NCBI GenBank assembly: GCA_965204875.1
Contig: OZ242020.1
Location: 1,612,001-1,676,000, forward strand
Source: Aldehydirespirator sp965204875
GTDB lineage: Bacteria > Actinomycetota > Acidimicrobiia > Acidimicrobiales > Aldehydirespiratoraceae
DNA length: 64,000 nt
Reading direction: 5' to 3'
Each line of letters begins with the position of its first letter. Position 1 is the first letter of the stretch. Below the pieces are notes generated by a model that did not search any database, was not told the origin of the DNA, and worked only from the letters and a program-made list of their open reading frames with translations. The position numbers were made by a program, and so were the translations under genes. Below, one piece after another: positions 47,093-55,550 of the stretch.

Positions 47093-47110
47093 CCTGTGGT
47101 GTCACAGGCC
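47093..47110. promoter_or_regulatory. Perfect 7-bp hairpin upstream of whiB
   Basis: GCCTGTG (47093-47099) and CACAGGC (47104-47110) flank GTGT. It lies about 130 nt before the whiB start and 195 nt after nfeD. It may be a terminator or a binding site. The rest of the 344-nt gap holds no gene. Confidence 0.35.
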
Positions 47111-47241
47111 CATACCACAATGCTCATGACCGGCAGCTGCGGTGGGACTTGCGGTTCTGCCCGCGGCCGGATCCGGTCAGACCGGGTATTGCCATAGGCA
47201 CGACCCTGTGGTAGGAACGCAGGCAGCAGGAGGGGACGGTT

Positions 47242-47511
47242 ATGGGGCTTCGCACAGCCGACCGAGTCGATTGGCAGCTGAGGGCTGCGTGCAGGGGGCC
47301 GCAATCCTCGGTGTTCTTCCCGCCCTCCTATGCGGAGAAGCGTGATGAGAAGCGCCGCCGCGAGCTCAGGGCCAAGAACATCTGCGCTTCCTGCCCGGTG
47401 CGCTCGGACTGCCTGGACTACGCCCTAGAGATCGGCGAGCAACACGGCATCTGGGGAGGGCTCAACGAGGTCGAGCGGCGCTCCATGCTGGTGCGCTCCA
47501 CCCGCGTCTGA
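47242..47511 (+). CDS. WhiB-family iron-sulfur transcription regulator
   Basis: This 89-aa protein has the four cluster cysteines (RAACRG, CASCPV, SDCLDY), the GIWGGLNEVERR turn and a basic C-terminus. WhiB proteins bind [4Fe-4S] and interact with the major sigma factor. The short length and sequence resemble WhiB1/WhiB2-type rather than longer paralogues. The ATG at 47242 follows AGGAGGGG with about 7 nt spacing. Confidence 0.93.
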   Translation: MGLRTADRVDWQLRAACRGPQSSVFFPPSYAEKRDEKRRRELRAKNICASCPVRSDCLDYALEIGEQHGIWGGLNEVERRSMLVRSTRV

Positions 47512-47540
47512 TCGCCTCGGCGACTGGTCGGAGCCGCGCC

Positions 47541-49304
47541 TCAGCCTGGGTCGGGAGGCCCTGCGGGAGGTTCCGTAGGAGGCACTGTGGGAGAGGGGCA
47601 GCGCGGGCCGGCGATGCGCAGGTCGTCGCGGCGGCGGGTCACGCCGGTGCTGTCCAGGCGGGCGAGCAGCGCCAGCGCGTACTTGCGTGTGGTGCCCCAG
47701 GCGTCGCGGGCCTCTGCCACCGTCACCCCCTCGGGCCGCTCAGCCAGCAGCCGGGCCACCACGAGCGCGGCCTGCTCCACGGCGGACAGCGCGAAGTGGA
47801 TCCCGGCGCTCTCCACCAGGCGGCCCTGCTGCACCAGCAGGCGCAGCTCGTCGCGGTCGACGCCGCTGGGCGCGGGCGGCGCGAAAGGGCGGGTCTGCGC
47901 AGCCGCCACGAATGGATGGTCGGCGAGGGGATCCGTTTCCCCGGACGACCGGGCGCGTCCCCTGTCCACGCAGATCCCGTCGAGCGTGTCCACAACAGCC
48001 CTGTCGAAGTCGTCCAGACCGGCAAGGTCGAGCCCGAGCGGACCGGCCTCGGCCACCGCTGCGGCCAGCCGTGCGCGGGTGCGAGCGAGATGGCCGGGCG
48101 CCACGGCCCATGTGCCTACGTCGGGCGGCCGGTCGGTGCCGGTGAGCCGGGCCAGCTCCGCGACGTCGACGCGGCCCCGCTCGGCGATGACGCGATCCAC
48201 TGAGCGGTCGGGGCGGGCCCGCGAGGCGGGCAGCACCGGGGCGACGTCGAGCACCTCGCCCCCGCCGACGGTCTCCATGCGGCCCGACTCGCGCAGTATG
48301 AAGCGGTCTCCGCTCACCAGCGGCAGGCGCCTCGGCAGGTGGAGGCGCACCAGCCCGGCCTGCCCGGGCTCGATGGAGTCGCCGCCGAGGATGCGCAGCC
48401 TCACGGGATGCTCCCCCGAGCCGACATAGGCGATGTATGCGCCACGGCGCGTCACGGCATGCTCGAGGGAGTCCAGCACGGTCAACTCGGCGTCGAGGGC
48501 GGCGGTGGCGCACCACTGCTCGGGATGCACCACCACATCGCCGCGGCCCGCGTCGCGGTGACTCGCGCCGCTCATATTGATCGCCACCCGGTTGCCCGGC
48601 CCGATCTCGGTGTGCTGCCGATGCAGGCTCTGCAGCGCACGCACGCGCACACTCCGGCCCGCCGGCAGCAGCGCAGGCGTGTCGTCCACCCGCAGCCGCC
48701 CGCCCGTGAGCGTGCCCGTCACCACGGTGCCCGAGCCCTTGATGGCGAAGGCCCTGTCAACCCACAGGCGGGGCCGATCCCGGTCCGCTGCGGTCGGGGT
48801 GGCCGCTAGCAGGCCGTCGAGCGCGGCTCGCAATCCGGCCATGCCGGTGCCCGCCAGCGCGTCCACCGCCAGCACCGGAGCGCCGGCGAGGAACGTGCCG
48901 GCCGTGTGGTCGGCGATGTCCATGAGGGCCAGCTCCACCAGCTCCTCGTCGGCCATGGCGATCTTGGTCAGCGCCACCAGCCCGTGCCGCAGGCCCAGCA
49001 GTTCCAGGATGCGCAGGTGCTCCTCGGACTGTGGCTTCCATCCCTCGGTCGAGTCCACCACGAACACGCAGGCGTCGATGCCGCTGACGCCGGCGAGCAT
49101 GTTCTTGAGGAACCGCACGTGTCCGGGGACGTCTATGAACGCGAGTCGGCGCCCCGACGGCAGCGGCATCGAGGCGAACCCCAGGTCGATGGTGAGGCCG
49201 CGCTCCTTCTCCTCGGCCAGCCGGTCGGGGTCTACGCCGGTGAGCGCCCGAACCAGCGTGCTCTTGCCATGATCGACGTGTCCCGCCGTCGCAACTACGT
49301 GCAT
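47541..49304 (-). CDS. selB: Selenocysteine-specific elongation factor SelB
   Basis: SelB brings Sec-tRNA to UGA codons with a SECIS element. The 587-aa protein has G1 TAGHVDHGKST, the G3 DVPGH, a variant G4 LTKIAMAD, then EF-Tu-like barrels (LWVDRAFAIKGSGTVVTG) and C-terminal winged helices for SECIS binding (about 370-570). The ATG at 49304 starts exactly at MHVVATAGHVDH. The start codon lies in a copy of the selA 3' end. selA is upstream on the same strand. Confidence 0.93.
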   Translation of the reverse strand: MHVVATAGHVDHGKSTLVRALTGVDPDRLAEEKERGLTIDLGFASMPLPSGRRLAFIDVPGHVRFLKNMLAGVSGIDACVFVVDSTEGWKPQSEEHLRILELLGLRHGLVALTKIAMADEELVELALMDIADHTAGTFLAGAPVLAVDALAGTGMAGLRAALDGLLAATPTAADRDRPRLWVDRAFAIKGSGTVVTGTLTGGRLRVDDTPALLPAGRSVRVRALQSLHRQHTEIGPGNRVAINMSGASHRDAGRGDVVVHPEQWCATAALDAELTVLDSLEHAVTRRGAYIAYVGSGEHPVRLRILGGDSIEPGQAGLVRLHLPRRLPLVSGDRFILRESGRMETVGGGEVLDVAPVLPASRARPDRSVDRVIAERGRVDVAELARLTGTDRPPDVGTWAVAPGHLARTRARLAAAVAEAGPLGLDLAGLDDFDRAVVDTLDGICVDRGRARSSGETDPLADHPFVAAAQTRPFAPPAPSGVDRDELRLLVQQGRLVESAGIHFALSAVEQAALVVARLLAERPEGVTVAEARDAWGTTRKYALALLARLDSTGVTRRRDDLRIAGPRCPSPTVPPTEPPAGPPDPG

Positions 49305-49432
49305 GCGTGTGGGCCGGGAGTGGCGGCTAGGCGCATGCTCGGGGCCTGGCCGCGTCTCGGAGGTCTTGCCCAGCACCTCCTCCCCTGCCTCGGGGCCTGG
49401 CCGCCTGCTATGTGCATGCCTGTGGGCCGGGA
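49301..49432. repeat. 20-bp repeat shared by selA stop and selB start
   Basis: GCATGC(G/C)TGTGGGCCGGGAG occurs at 49301-49320 and 49413-49432. On the minus strand the latter encodes the last selA codons and the former contains the selB ATG. Shorter repeats (CGGGGCCTGGCCGC) lie between them. Confidence 0.85.
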
Positions 49433-50697
49433 GGCGGGCTCGCCGCTTGTCGCAGCGCTGAGGCGACCTCGGCGTCGTCGTCGGGGTGGACCGTTCGCAG
49501 GTCCACCAGGGTGGCCGCGTCCACCACCCGGGCGATTATCGGCCGGGTGCGTGAACGCAACTCTGCGCTTCGGTCGCCGGGAACCGTCACGCCCACCGAA
49601 TCGATCTCGACGCCGGGCAGGGTGCCGCCGCCTGGCACCGAAGCCGTGGCGACCGCTTCGGTGCCGTCGTATGCCGCGAGACGCTCGCGCAGCTCGGCGG
49701 TGCTCAGCGCGGCCATGCGCCAGAACTCGATGGCGCCTCCATCGCCGCGCAGGTACGCCAGAGCGGTCTGCTGCAGGGCGGCCAGCACCAGCGAGCCGGG
49801 CCGCAGGGCACGGGCCAGCCGGTGGCGGCGGCACGTCTCCACCAGGTCGGCCCGCCCCGCAATGATCCCGGCCTGCGGGCCTCCGAGGAGCTTGTCCGCC
49901 GAGAAGGTCACCAGCGCCGCTCCGGCCTCGAGGGTCTGGCGGGCCGCGGGCTCGCGGTCGAGCCAGGGCGGCGGGCCGCCGTCGAGCCAGGGACACCGGC
50001 TGTCAAGCAGGCCCGAGCCGATGTCGGCCACGAGCGGGGGTCCGAGGCCGGCCAACTCGCGCGTGCTCGGCGACTCGGTGTAGCCGACGACCCTGAAGTT
50101 CGACTGGTGTACCTGCACGACGACCGCCGCGCCGTTGGACGGATCGGCCACCGCGGCCGCGAAGTCCTCGCGGCGGGTGCGGTTGGTGGTGCCCACCTCC
50201 ACGAGCCGAGCCCCCGACCATGCCATCACGTCCGGCACCCGGAAACCGCCGCCGATCTCCACCAGCTCGCCCCTCGACACCACCGCGCCGCGGCCCTCGG
50301 CCAGAGCCGCGAGCACGAGCATCAGCGCGGCCGCGCCGTTGTTGACGGCGATGGCCGCCTCTGCACCGCAGGCGCGGGCCAGCAGCGCGGCCGCGCCCGC
50401 GTGCCGGTCGCCGCGCCGGCCGGTGTCGAGATCGAACTCGAGGTTCGAGTAGCCCGCGGGCTGGTGCCAGGCCAGCGGAGCGCGGCCCAGGTTGGTGTGC
50501 AGCAGCACGCCGGTGCCGTTGATCACCGGAGTCAGCAGCCGCCGCCCGATGCGGCGGGCCCGCGCGGCCGCAGAGCCGGGGTCGCCGGCAGCGATGGCGG
50601 ATCGGGCGGCGTCCACGAGCAGCGGGTGCGGCAGGCCGGTGCCCGCCAGCGAGCGGGCCAGCCGGTCCACCGAGGGCGGTCGGTCCTCTGGCGACAC
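49408..50697 (-). CDS. selA: L-seryl-tRNA(Sec) selenium transferase
   Basis: SelA converts Ser-tRNA-Sec to Sec-tRNA-Sec using selenophosphate. The 429-aa PLP enzyme has INGTGVLLHTNLGRAPLA, the AAIAVNNGAAALMLVLAAL segment, HQSNFRVVGYTE, and the PLP lysine in FSADKLLGGPQAGIIAG. selA and selB are co-transcribed. No tRNA-Sec or selD lies in this window. Confidence 0.94.
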   Translation of the reverse strand: MSPEDRPPSVDRLARSLAGTGLPHPLLVDAARSAIAAGDPGSAAARARRIGRRLLTPVINGTGVLLHTNLGRAPLAWHQPAGYSNLEFDLDTGRRGDRHAGAAALLARACGAEAAIAVNNGAAALMLVLAALAEGRGAVVSRGELVEIGGGFRVPDVMAWSGARLVEVGTTNRTRREDFAAAVADPSNGAAVVVQVHQSNFRVVGYTESPSTRELAGLGPPLVADIGSGLLDSRCPWLDGGPPPWLDREPAARQTLEAGAALVTFSADKLLGGPQAGIIAGRADLVETCRRHRLARALRPGSLVLAALQQTALAYLRGDGGAIEFWRMAALSTAELRERLAAYDGTEAVATASVPGGGTLPGVEIDSVGVTVPGDRSAELRSRTRPIIARVVDAATLVDLRTVHPDDDAEVASALRQAASPPPGPQACT

Positions 50698-50815
50698 AGC
50701 TCCCTCAGGCTACGAGCCTGCGCCAACGGCCCGCAGCGCCGACGGCCCGCAGCGCCAACGCCTCCGCGGCGAGGCGTGCCGGGCGAGGCCGGTGGCGCAG
50801 CCGTACGCTGGGTGC

Positions 50816-51244
50816 GTGTTCGTGGTGCTGGCCCTCGCCTTGCTGTGCGTGCCGCTGCTGGAGCTGTATGTGATCATCCGGGTCGCCGCCGGAGTGGGCA
50901 CGGGCGAGACCATCCTGCTGCTGGTCGTGGTTTCGGTCGTGGGTGCGTGGATGGTGCGCCGCTCCGGGCTCGGCGTGCTGGAGCAGATCCGCACGCGGCT
51001 GTCGCGTGGCGAGCTTCCGGCGGGCGAGCTGGTGGACGGCCTGCTGATCCTGATAGCGGGAGCGCTGATGCTCACTCCCGGCTTCCTGACCGACGGCGTC
51101 GGCCTGTTGCTGCTGTTCCCGCCGACACGCCTGGTGGTGCGATCCCTGCTCGTGCGCCATTTCGCCAAGAGGGTCGCGGCCGGGGGATGGACCATCGGGC
51201 TTGGAGGCGGCTTCGGATCCGGTTCGGGTTTCGGGCGAACGTGA
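50816..51244 (+). CDS. FxsA family membrane protein
   Basis: This 142-aa protein has three hydrophobic segments. LALLCVPLLELYVIIRVA, WMVRRSGLGVLEQIRTRLSRGELP and ALMLTPGFLTDGVGLLLLFPPTR match FxsA, an inner-membrane protein first known for affecting phage exclusion in E. coli; its ordinary role is unclear. The GTG at 50816 is the start. The glycine-rich end overlaps the region upstream of the next gene. Confidence 0.88.
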   Translation: MFVVLALALLCVPLLELYVIIRVAAGVGTGETILLLVVVSVVGAWMVRRSGLGVLEQIRTRLSRGELPAGELVDGLLILIAGALMLTPGFLTDGVGLLLLFPPTRLVVRSLLVRHFAKRVAAGGWTIGLGGGFGSGSGFGRT

Positions 51245-51270
51245 CGGCAGAGGTGACAGGAGCGACTGAG

Positions 51271-52428
51271 ATGGTTGATCCGGCGACTGCCGCGGTTGAC
51301 GAGGTGCTGGCCACGACCCGCGCTGTGCGGCTGCGGCTGGATCTTGAACGCGATGTGGACGACCAGATCATCCTCGATTGCATCGACATTGCCGAGCAGG
51401 CGCCCACCGGCGGCAACCAGGGCAGCCGGCGCTGGATCATCGTGCGCGACCCCGACCTGAAGCAGCGGCTGGCCCAGCTCTACCGCGATGCCACCGGGTT
51501 CGATTCACCGGCGAGCCGCCGATCCCGTGCCGCGTCAGGGGACGGCCGCCGGCAGCGGGTGATGCGCTCGGCGGCCCACCTGGCCGAGCACATGGGCGAT
51601 GTGCCCGCCATCGTGATCCCGACGATCCTCGGACGCCACGACGGCAGCGGGCGTCCCGGCCTGTTCGACTCTGTGATCCAGAGCGCATGGAGCTTCTGCC
51701 TGGCGTTGCGGGCCAGGGGCCTGGGCACCGCCTGGACGACCGCCGGGCTGTCGAGGGCACCCGAGATCAAGGAACTGCTGGGCATCCCCGACGACGTGAC
51801 CGAGATCGCCATGTTCCCGGTGGCCTGGACCCTCGGCACCGACTTCCGGCGTGCGCCCCGCCTGCCGGCCCGTGAGATCGCCTTCTTCGACGGCTATGCC
51901 CGCACCTACGAGCGGGGTCCGAGCACTCCGGTCTGCCTGGCCGACCGCCCCGGCACGGTGGTCGAGATCGACATCGCTGCCCCGCCGCCCGCCGTGTGGG
52001 AGAAGGTGACCGACATCAACCTGCCAGCGCAGTTCTCCGGGGAGTTCTTGGGCGCCGAGTGGGCGGGCGGCGGGAGTCCGGCGCTGGGCGCCCGCTTCGT
52101 GGGCCGCAACCACCATCCGGCGCGCGGCACCTGGGAGGTGAACTGCTTCGTGGACGAGTTTGAGGAGCACGCCGTGTTCGGCTGGTGTACCAGCAACCCG
52201 GACAACCCCGGAGCCCGCTGGCGCTTCCATCTCGAGCCGATCGTGGGAGGCACCCGCCTGCGCTTCCGCAGCATCATGGGCCCCGGCCCCTCCGGGCTCG
52301 ACGAGATCATCGCGGCCAGACCCGACCTGGAGCCGCGCATCATCGCCAACCGCATGGGTGAGCACCGCACCAACATGCAACGCGTGGTCGAAGGCATCAA
52401 GGCCTCGCTCGAGGGCAACGGCGGCTAG
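51271..52428 (+). CDS. Nitroreductase-like/SRPBCC fusion protein
   Basis: This 385-aa protein has two domains. Residues 1-205 form an FMN nitroreductase fold (TTRAVRLRLDLERDV, EQAPTGGNQGSRRWIIV, ALRARGLGTAWTTAG, LGIPDDVTEIAMFPVAW). Residues 215-385 form an SRPBCC (polyketide cyclase/START-like) domain (VVEIDIAAPPPAVWEKVTDI, FGWCTSNPDNPGARWRFHLE). The ATG at 51271 follows AGGAG by 8 nt; an upstream GTG at 51241 overlaps the fxsA stop. The fusion and the following oxygenase-like gene suggest a small-molecule or aromatic catabolic pair. Confidence 0.85.
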   Translation: MVDPATAAVDEVLATTRAVRLRLDLERDVDDQIILDCIDIAEQAPTGGNQGSRRWIIVRDPDLKQRLAQLYRDATGFDSPASRRSRAASGDGRRQRVMRSAAHLAEHMGDVPAIVIPTILGRHDGSGRPGLFDSVIQSAWSFCLALRARGLGTAWTTAGLSRAPEIKELLGIPDDVTEIAMFPVAWTLGTDFRRAPRLPAREIAFFDGYARTYERGPSTPVCLADRPGTVVEIDIAAPPPAVWEKVTDINLPAQFSGEFLGAEWAGGGSPALGARFVGRNHHPARGTWEVNCFVDEFEEHAVFGWCTSNPDNPGARWRFHLEPIVGGTRLRFRSIMGPGPSGLDEIIAARPDLEPRIIANRMGEHRTNMQRVVEGIKASLEGNGG

Positions 52429-52499
52429 CGCGATCGCCGCCCGCCCTCTACATCTAGGCTGAGCGGCGGCGACGGCTAGTACATCTTGGAGGCAGAGCT

Positions 52500-53408
52500 T
52501 TGGCGTTGGCGGCGGATGCCTGCACAGACCCGGTGGTGCTGGACATGTGGCACCCGATAGCGGCACTCGAGGAGATCACGCCAGGCAGGGTGCACACCAC
52601 GCGACTGCTCGGCGAGGCCGTCAGCTACACCCGCGACCCCGACGGCGATCCGGTCGTGTGGCGCGCCACGCCGACCCAGCGCCACGGCACGCCGCCAGAC
52701 GCCGCGACGGCCGGTGACCGCCTTCCGGTCATCACCAGGTACTGCTTCGTGTGGACCTCCTTCGGCGATCCGCCCGGCGAGCTCTTCTCCATCCCCGAGT
52801 TCGACGAGTCCGACCGGCGCACGCTCGCGGCGGCGTCGATCGGGGTGAACACGTCGGCGCCGCGTGCCGTGGAGAACTTCCTGGACATGGGCCACTTCCC
52901 GTTCGTGCACACCGGCATCCTCGGCATCGAGCCTCACACGGAGGTGGTGGAGTACGACGCCGAGATCACAGGAGACAACGAGGTGCTGGCCACCCGCTGC
53001 CGCTTCTACCAGCCGGTCGCCGCCCTCGCCGCCACCTCCGGGCAGATGACCGACTACATCTATCGGGTGCCGCATCCCTACGTGGCGATGCTGTACAAGA
53101 CGGCGCCGCCCGATCCGAGCCGCCTCGACGCCATCGCCATCTTCTTGCAGTCGATGACACAGGAGCGGATCGTGGCCCACAACTTCCTGTGCATGGTCGA
53201 CCACACCAGCACGGACTCCGAGCTCAAGGGGTTCCAGCAGAAGATCTTCGGACAGGACAAGCCGATCCTCGAGAACCAGGTGCCGCGCCGCCTGCCGCTG
53301 GCGCCCCGAGCCGAGACGCCGATCCGCGCCGACAAGTCGTCGATCATGTACCGGCGCTGGCTGTCTGATCTCGGCGTCACCTATGGCGTCATCCCGCAAG
53401 GCCCATGA
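52500..53408 (+). CDS. Rieske-type oxygenase alpha-subunit homologue lacking the Rieske cluster
   Basis: The 302-aa protein starts like a Rieske oxygenase (MWHPIAALEEITPG, RLLGEAVSYTRDPDG) and keeps the catalytic mononuclear-iron motif NFLDMGHFPFVHTG plus the downstream C-terminal domain. The region that should hold CxH and CxxH is replaced by ATPTQRHGTPPDAATAG with no such pairs. It should therefore lack a [2Fe-2S] centre. The TTG at 52500 follows GGAGG with 7 nt spacing. It lies 71 nt after the nitroreductase fusion, a possible electron source. Confidence 0.78.
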   Translation: MALAADACTDPVVLDMWHPIAALEEITPGRVHTTRLLGEAVSYTRDPDGDPVVWRATPTQRHGTPPDAATAGDRLPVITRYCFVWTSFGDPPGELFSIPEFDESDRRTLAAASIGVNTSAPRAVENFLDMGHFPFVHTGILGIEPHTEVVEYDAEITGDNEVLATRCRFYQPVAALAATSGQMTDYIYRVPHPYVAMLYKTAPPDPSRLDAIAIFLQSMTQERIVAHNFLCMVDHTSTDSELKGFQQKIFGQDKPILENQVPRRLPLAPRAETPIRADKSSIMYRRWLSDLGVTYGVIPQGP

Positions 53409-53474
53409 CGCATTCCGCAAGGCCATGAACGCGGCATCCGGCCGCCTCGCAGGCCGACCTCCGAGCGCAACCCT

Positions 53475-53614
53475 CTACGAGGCCGTGCGGACCCGGCCGC
53501 GGCCGGCCTCCGTGGACGTTGACGCCTTCTACGAGGCCGTGCGGGCCGGCCGCGGCCGGCCTCTGCGGACGCTGACGCCTTCTAGGAGGACGTGCGGGGC
53601 GGCCGCGGCTCGCC
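53475..53614. repeat. 53-54-bp tandem copies of the mrp 3' end
   Basis: Units begin CTACGAGGCCGTGCGG at 53475 and 53529. The third, CTAGGAGGACGTGCGG at 53582, is the actual mrp end including its stop (minus strand). Each continues through CCGCGGCCGGCCTC-like sequence. Confidence 0.87.
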
Positions 53615-54775
53615 TGACTCCTGCGCGTCGAGCGCGGCGACGGCGGCCTCCAGCATCCGGGCGCTGCACCCTGCCATCTCCACCGGCGGGACGTGCTCCT
53701 CGGACAGGGCGCCGGCCACGGACTTGAAGGCTCCGGCCGCGGGGCCGCTGCCAAGCGCCACCGGCTCGCCGGTGTCAGAGCCCTCGGCCACGGCGGGCTC
53801 GAGGGGGATGCGCCCCAGCAACGGCGCCCCGATCTCAGCGGCGAGAGCGTCTCCGCCTCCGGATCCGAACACGGCCTGCCGCCGGCCGCCGGGGGTCAGC
53901 AGGTAGCTCATGTTCTCGATCACGCCCACGATGCGCAGGTAGTTCTTGCGGCCCATGTCGGCCACCCGGGCCGCCACCTTCTGAGCCGCCACGGTCGGGG
54001 TGGTAACGATGATCATCTCGGCGCGGGGCAGCATCCGGGCCAGGCCCATCTGCACGTCACCCGTGCCCGGCGGCATGTCGATCAGCAGGTAGTCGAGGTC
54101 GTCGCTCCAGGCGACATCCTCGCAGAAGTGTTGCACCGCCCGGTTCAGCATCAGCCCGCGCCACATGAGCGCCGACTCCTCCCGCTCGACCAGGAACCCC
54201 ATCGAGACCACGTCGAGGCGACCCCTGCCGACGGTGCGGGTCAGCGGCACGATCTTGCCGTCGACGGAACTCAGGTTGCCGTCGACGCCCAGCATCCGCG
54301 GCACCGAGTAGCCCCAGATGTCCGCGTCCATCACGCCGACCTTGAACCCTTGCGAGGCCAGCGCGGCCGCAAGGTTGGTGGCGACCGTCGACTTGCCCAC
54401 GCCGCCCTTGCCGCTGGCCACCATCAGCACCTTGGTCGTCGCCGGGATCGCCGTGTCGGGCGCCTTGCCGGCCACGTTCCAGCGGGCCCTGGCCATCGCC
54501 GCCGCCTTCTCGTCCGCGGTGAGCTCGCTCCAGATGATGCGAACCTCGCTGACTCCGGGCATCGACTCCAATCGGGCCTTCACGTCGCGCTGGATCTGAG
54601 CCCGCAGCGGGCAGCCCGAGGTGGTGAGGGCGATCTCGATCCGCACCGCGCCCTCGTCAGACACCTGCGCGCCGCGGGCCATGCCCAGCTCCACCAAGTT
54701 GCTGCCTAGTTCTGGATCGACCACGCCCCGCATCAACTCCATGACGGCCTCGGCCGTCGGCGCGGTCGTGGTCAC
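53582..54775 (-). CDS. mrp: Mrp/ApbC-type iron-sulfur carrier ATPase
   Basis: This 397-aa protein has an N-terminal MIP18 domain (residues 1-95, with SGCPLRAQIQ) and a P-loop ATPase with the deviant Walker A SGKGGVGKST, DADIWGYSVPRML and LLIDMPPGTGDVQM. The C-terminal CxxC after IENMSYL is missing (LLTPGGRRQAVFG), as I recall for actinobacterial Mrp. It probably loads Fe-S clusters; the A-type carrier gene is divergent from it. Its 3' end is duplicated downstream. Confidence 0.93.
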   Translation of the reverse strand: MTTTAPTAEAVMELMRGVVDPELGSNLVELGMARGAQVSDEGAVRIEIALTTSGCPLRAQIQRDVKARLESMPGVSEVRIIWSELTADEKAAAMARARWNVAGKAPDTAIPATTKVLMVASGKGGVGKSTVATNLAAALASQGFKVGVMDADIWGYSVPRMLGVDGNLSSVDGKIVPLTRTVGRGRLDVVSMGFLVEREESALMWRGLMLNRAVQHFCEDVAWSDDLDYLLIDMPPGTGDVQMGLARMLPRAEMIIVTTPTVAAQKVAARVADMGRKNYLRIVGVIENMSYLLTPGGRRQAVFGSGGGDALAAEIGAPLLGRIPLEPAVAEGSDTGEPVALGSGPAAGAFKSVAGALSEEHVPPVEMAGCSARMLEAAVAALDAQESGEPRPPRTSS

Positions 54776-54880
54776 ACCTTGAGGCTAGCGGCATCGGTAG
54801 GCGCCGGACGCCGTGCGGTCGTGGCTGATGCTTGCCGCAAAAGCCGACGTTCGGTTCGCTCCTGCCGATCAGTCCCGACC

Positions 54881-54931
54881 GGGCGGTGGTCCTGATCGGG
54901 CGGTGGTTCCGGACGGGCAGTGGTTCCGAGC
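54881..54931. repeat. Three 17-bp tandem units upstream of the A-type carrier gene
   Basis: Units GGGCGGTGGTCCTGATC (54881-54897), GGGCGGTGGTTCCGGAC (54898-54914) and GGGCAGTGGTTCCGAGC (54915-54931) follow each other without gaps, about 70 bp before the start. They could be regulator sites or simple duplication. Confidence 0.75.
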
Positions 54932-54999
54932 GTTCAGTAGTATCGTGGGCAGCAGGCCGGAACTACCAGCCGAACCACATCCCACTCACCGGAGCTGTC

Positions 55000-55320
55000 A
55001 TGATCACACTCACCGAGAGCGCTTCCAGCAAGGTGTCGGACCTCATCAAGGCCGAGAACGAGGAGGGCCTGGCTCTAAGGGTTGCAGTGCGGCCAGGCGG
55101 CTGCTCGGGCTTCTCCTACGAGATGTACTTCGACACCGACACGTCCGAGGCCGACACAACGGCCACGTTCGGCGATGTTCAGGTCGTGGTGGACGCCTCC
55201 TCGGCGATGCTGCTCGAGGGCGCCACCCTCGACTACTCCGACAGCCTTCAGTCCGCCGGTTTCTCCATCGACAATCCCAACGCCCAGCGGACCTGCGGCT
55301 GCGGCCAGAGCTTCAGCTAG
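55000..55320 (+). CDS. A-type iron-sulfur cluster carrier (IscA/ErpA family)
   Basis: This 106-aa protein carries the three cluster cysteines in RPGGCSGFSYEMYF and TCGCGQSFS. Residues ITLTESASSKVSDLIK open the domain. The ATG at 55000 follows GGAG by 5 nt. It is divergent from mrp, so both Fe-S assembly genes share a regulatory region that holds three 17-bp repeats. ErpA and IscA cannot be told apart here. Confidence 0.92.
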   Translation: MITLTESASSKVSDLIKAENEEGLALRVAVRPGGCSGFSYEMYFDTDTSEADTTATFGDVQVVVDASSAMLLEGATLDYSDSLQSAGFSIDNPNAQRTCGCGQSFS

Positions 55321-55346
55321 CCCGCCCGGCCCCGGCGGGCTGCCGG

Positions 55347-55550
55347 GTGCAACCGTCGAGCAGCGAGATCACAGTCGATGGCGGGGTGCAGCCGTCGGGC
55401 AGCGAGATCACAGTCGCTGGCGGGGTGCAACCGTCGAGCAGTGAGATCACAGTCGCTGGCGGGGTGCAACCGTCGGGCAATGTCGGGAGCACAGTCAGAC
55501 GGCGAGGTGTAATCGCTGAGCAGTGTCGAGATCACGGTTGACGGCGCGAG
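55347..55550. repeat. Five 39-44-bp tandem copies of the xdh-like gene start
   Basis: Near-identical 39-bp units lie at 55347-55385, 55386-55424 and 55425-55463. Two diverged units follow, from 55464 and about 55507. All share GTGCA(A/G)CCGTCG(A/G)GCAG then GAGATCACAGTCG. The last unit flows into the coding sequence VEITVDGARV of the next gene. Unit length and lack of spacers exclude a CRISPR. Confidence 0.9.

Noticed and set aside
50698..50815. tRNA-Sec next to selA
   Set aside because: No long acceptor/variable arm or TTCGA T-loop is visible; only short GC-rich repeats are present.
53582..54775. Loss of the Mrp CxxC as a special defect
   Set aside because: As I recall, actinobacterial Mrp homologues commonly lack it, so it is likely normal for this lineage.
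55347..55550. Possible CRISPR array
   Set aside because: The units are contiguous 39-44-bp copies without unique spacers, and no cas gene is present. They match the start of the adjacent gene.
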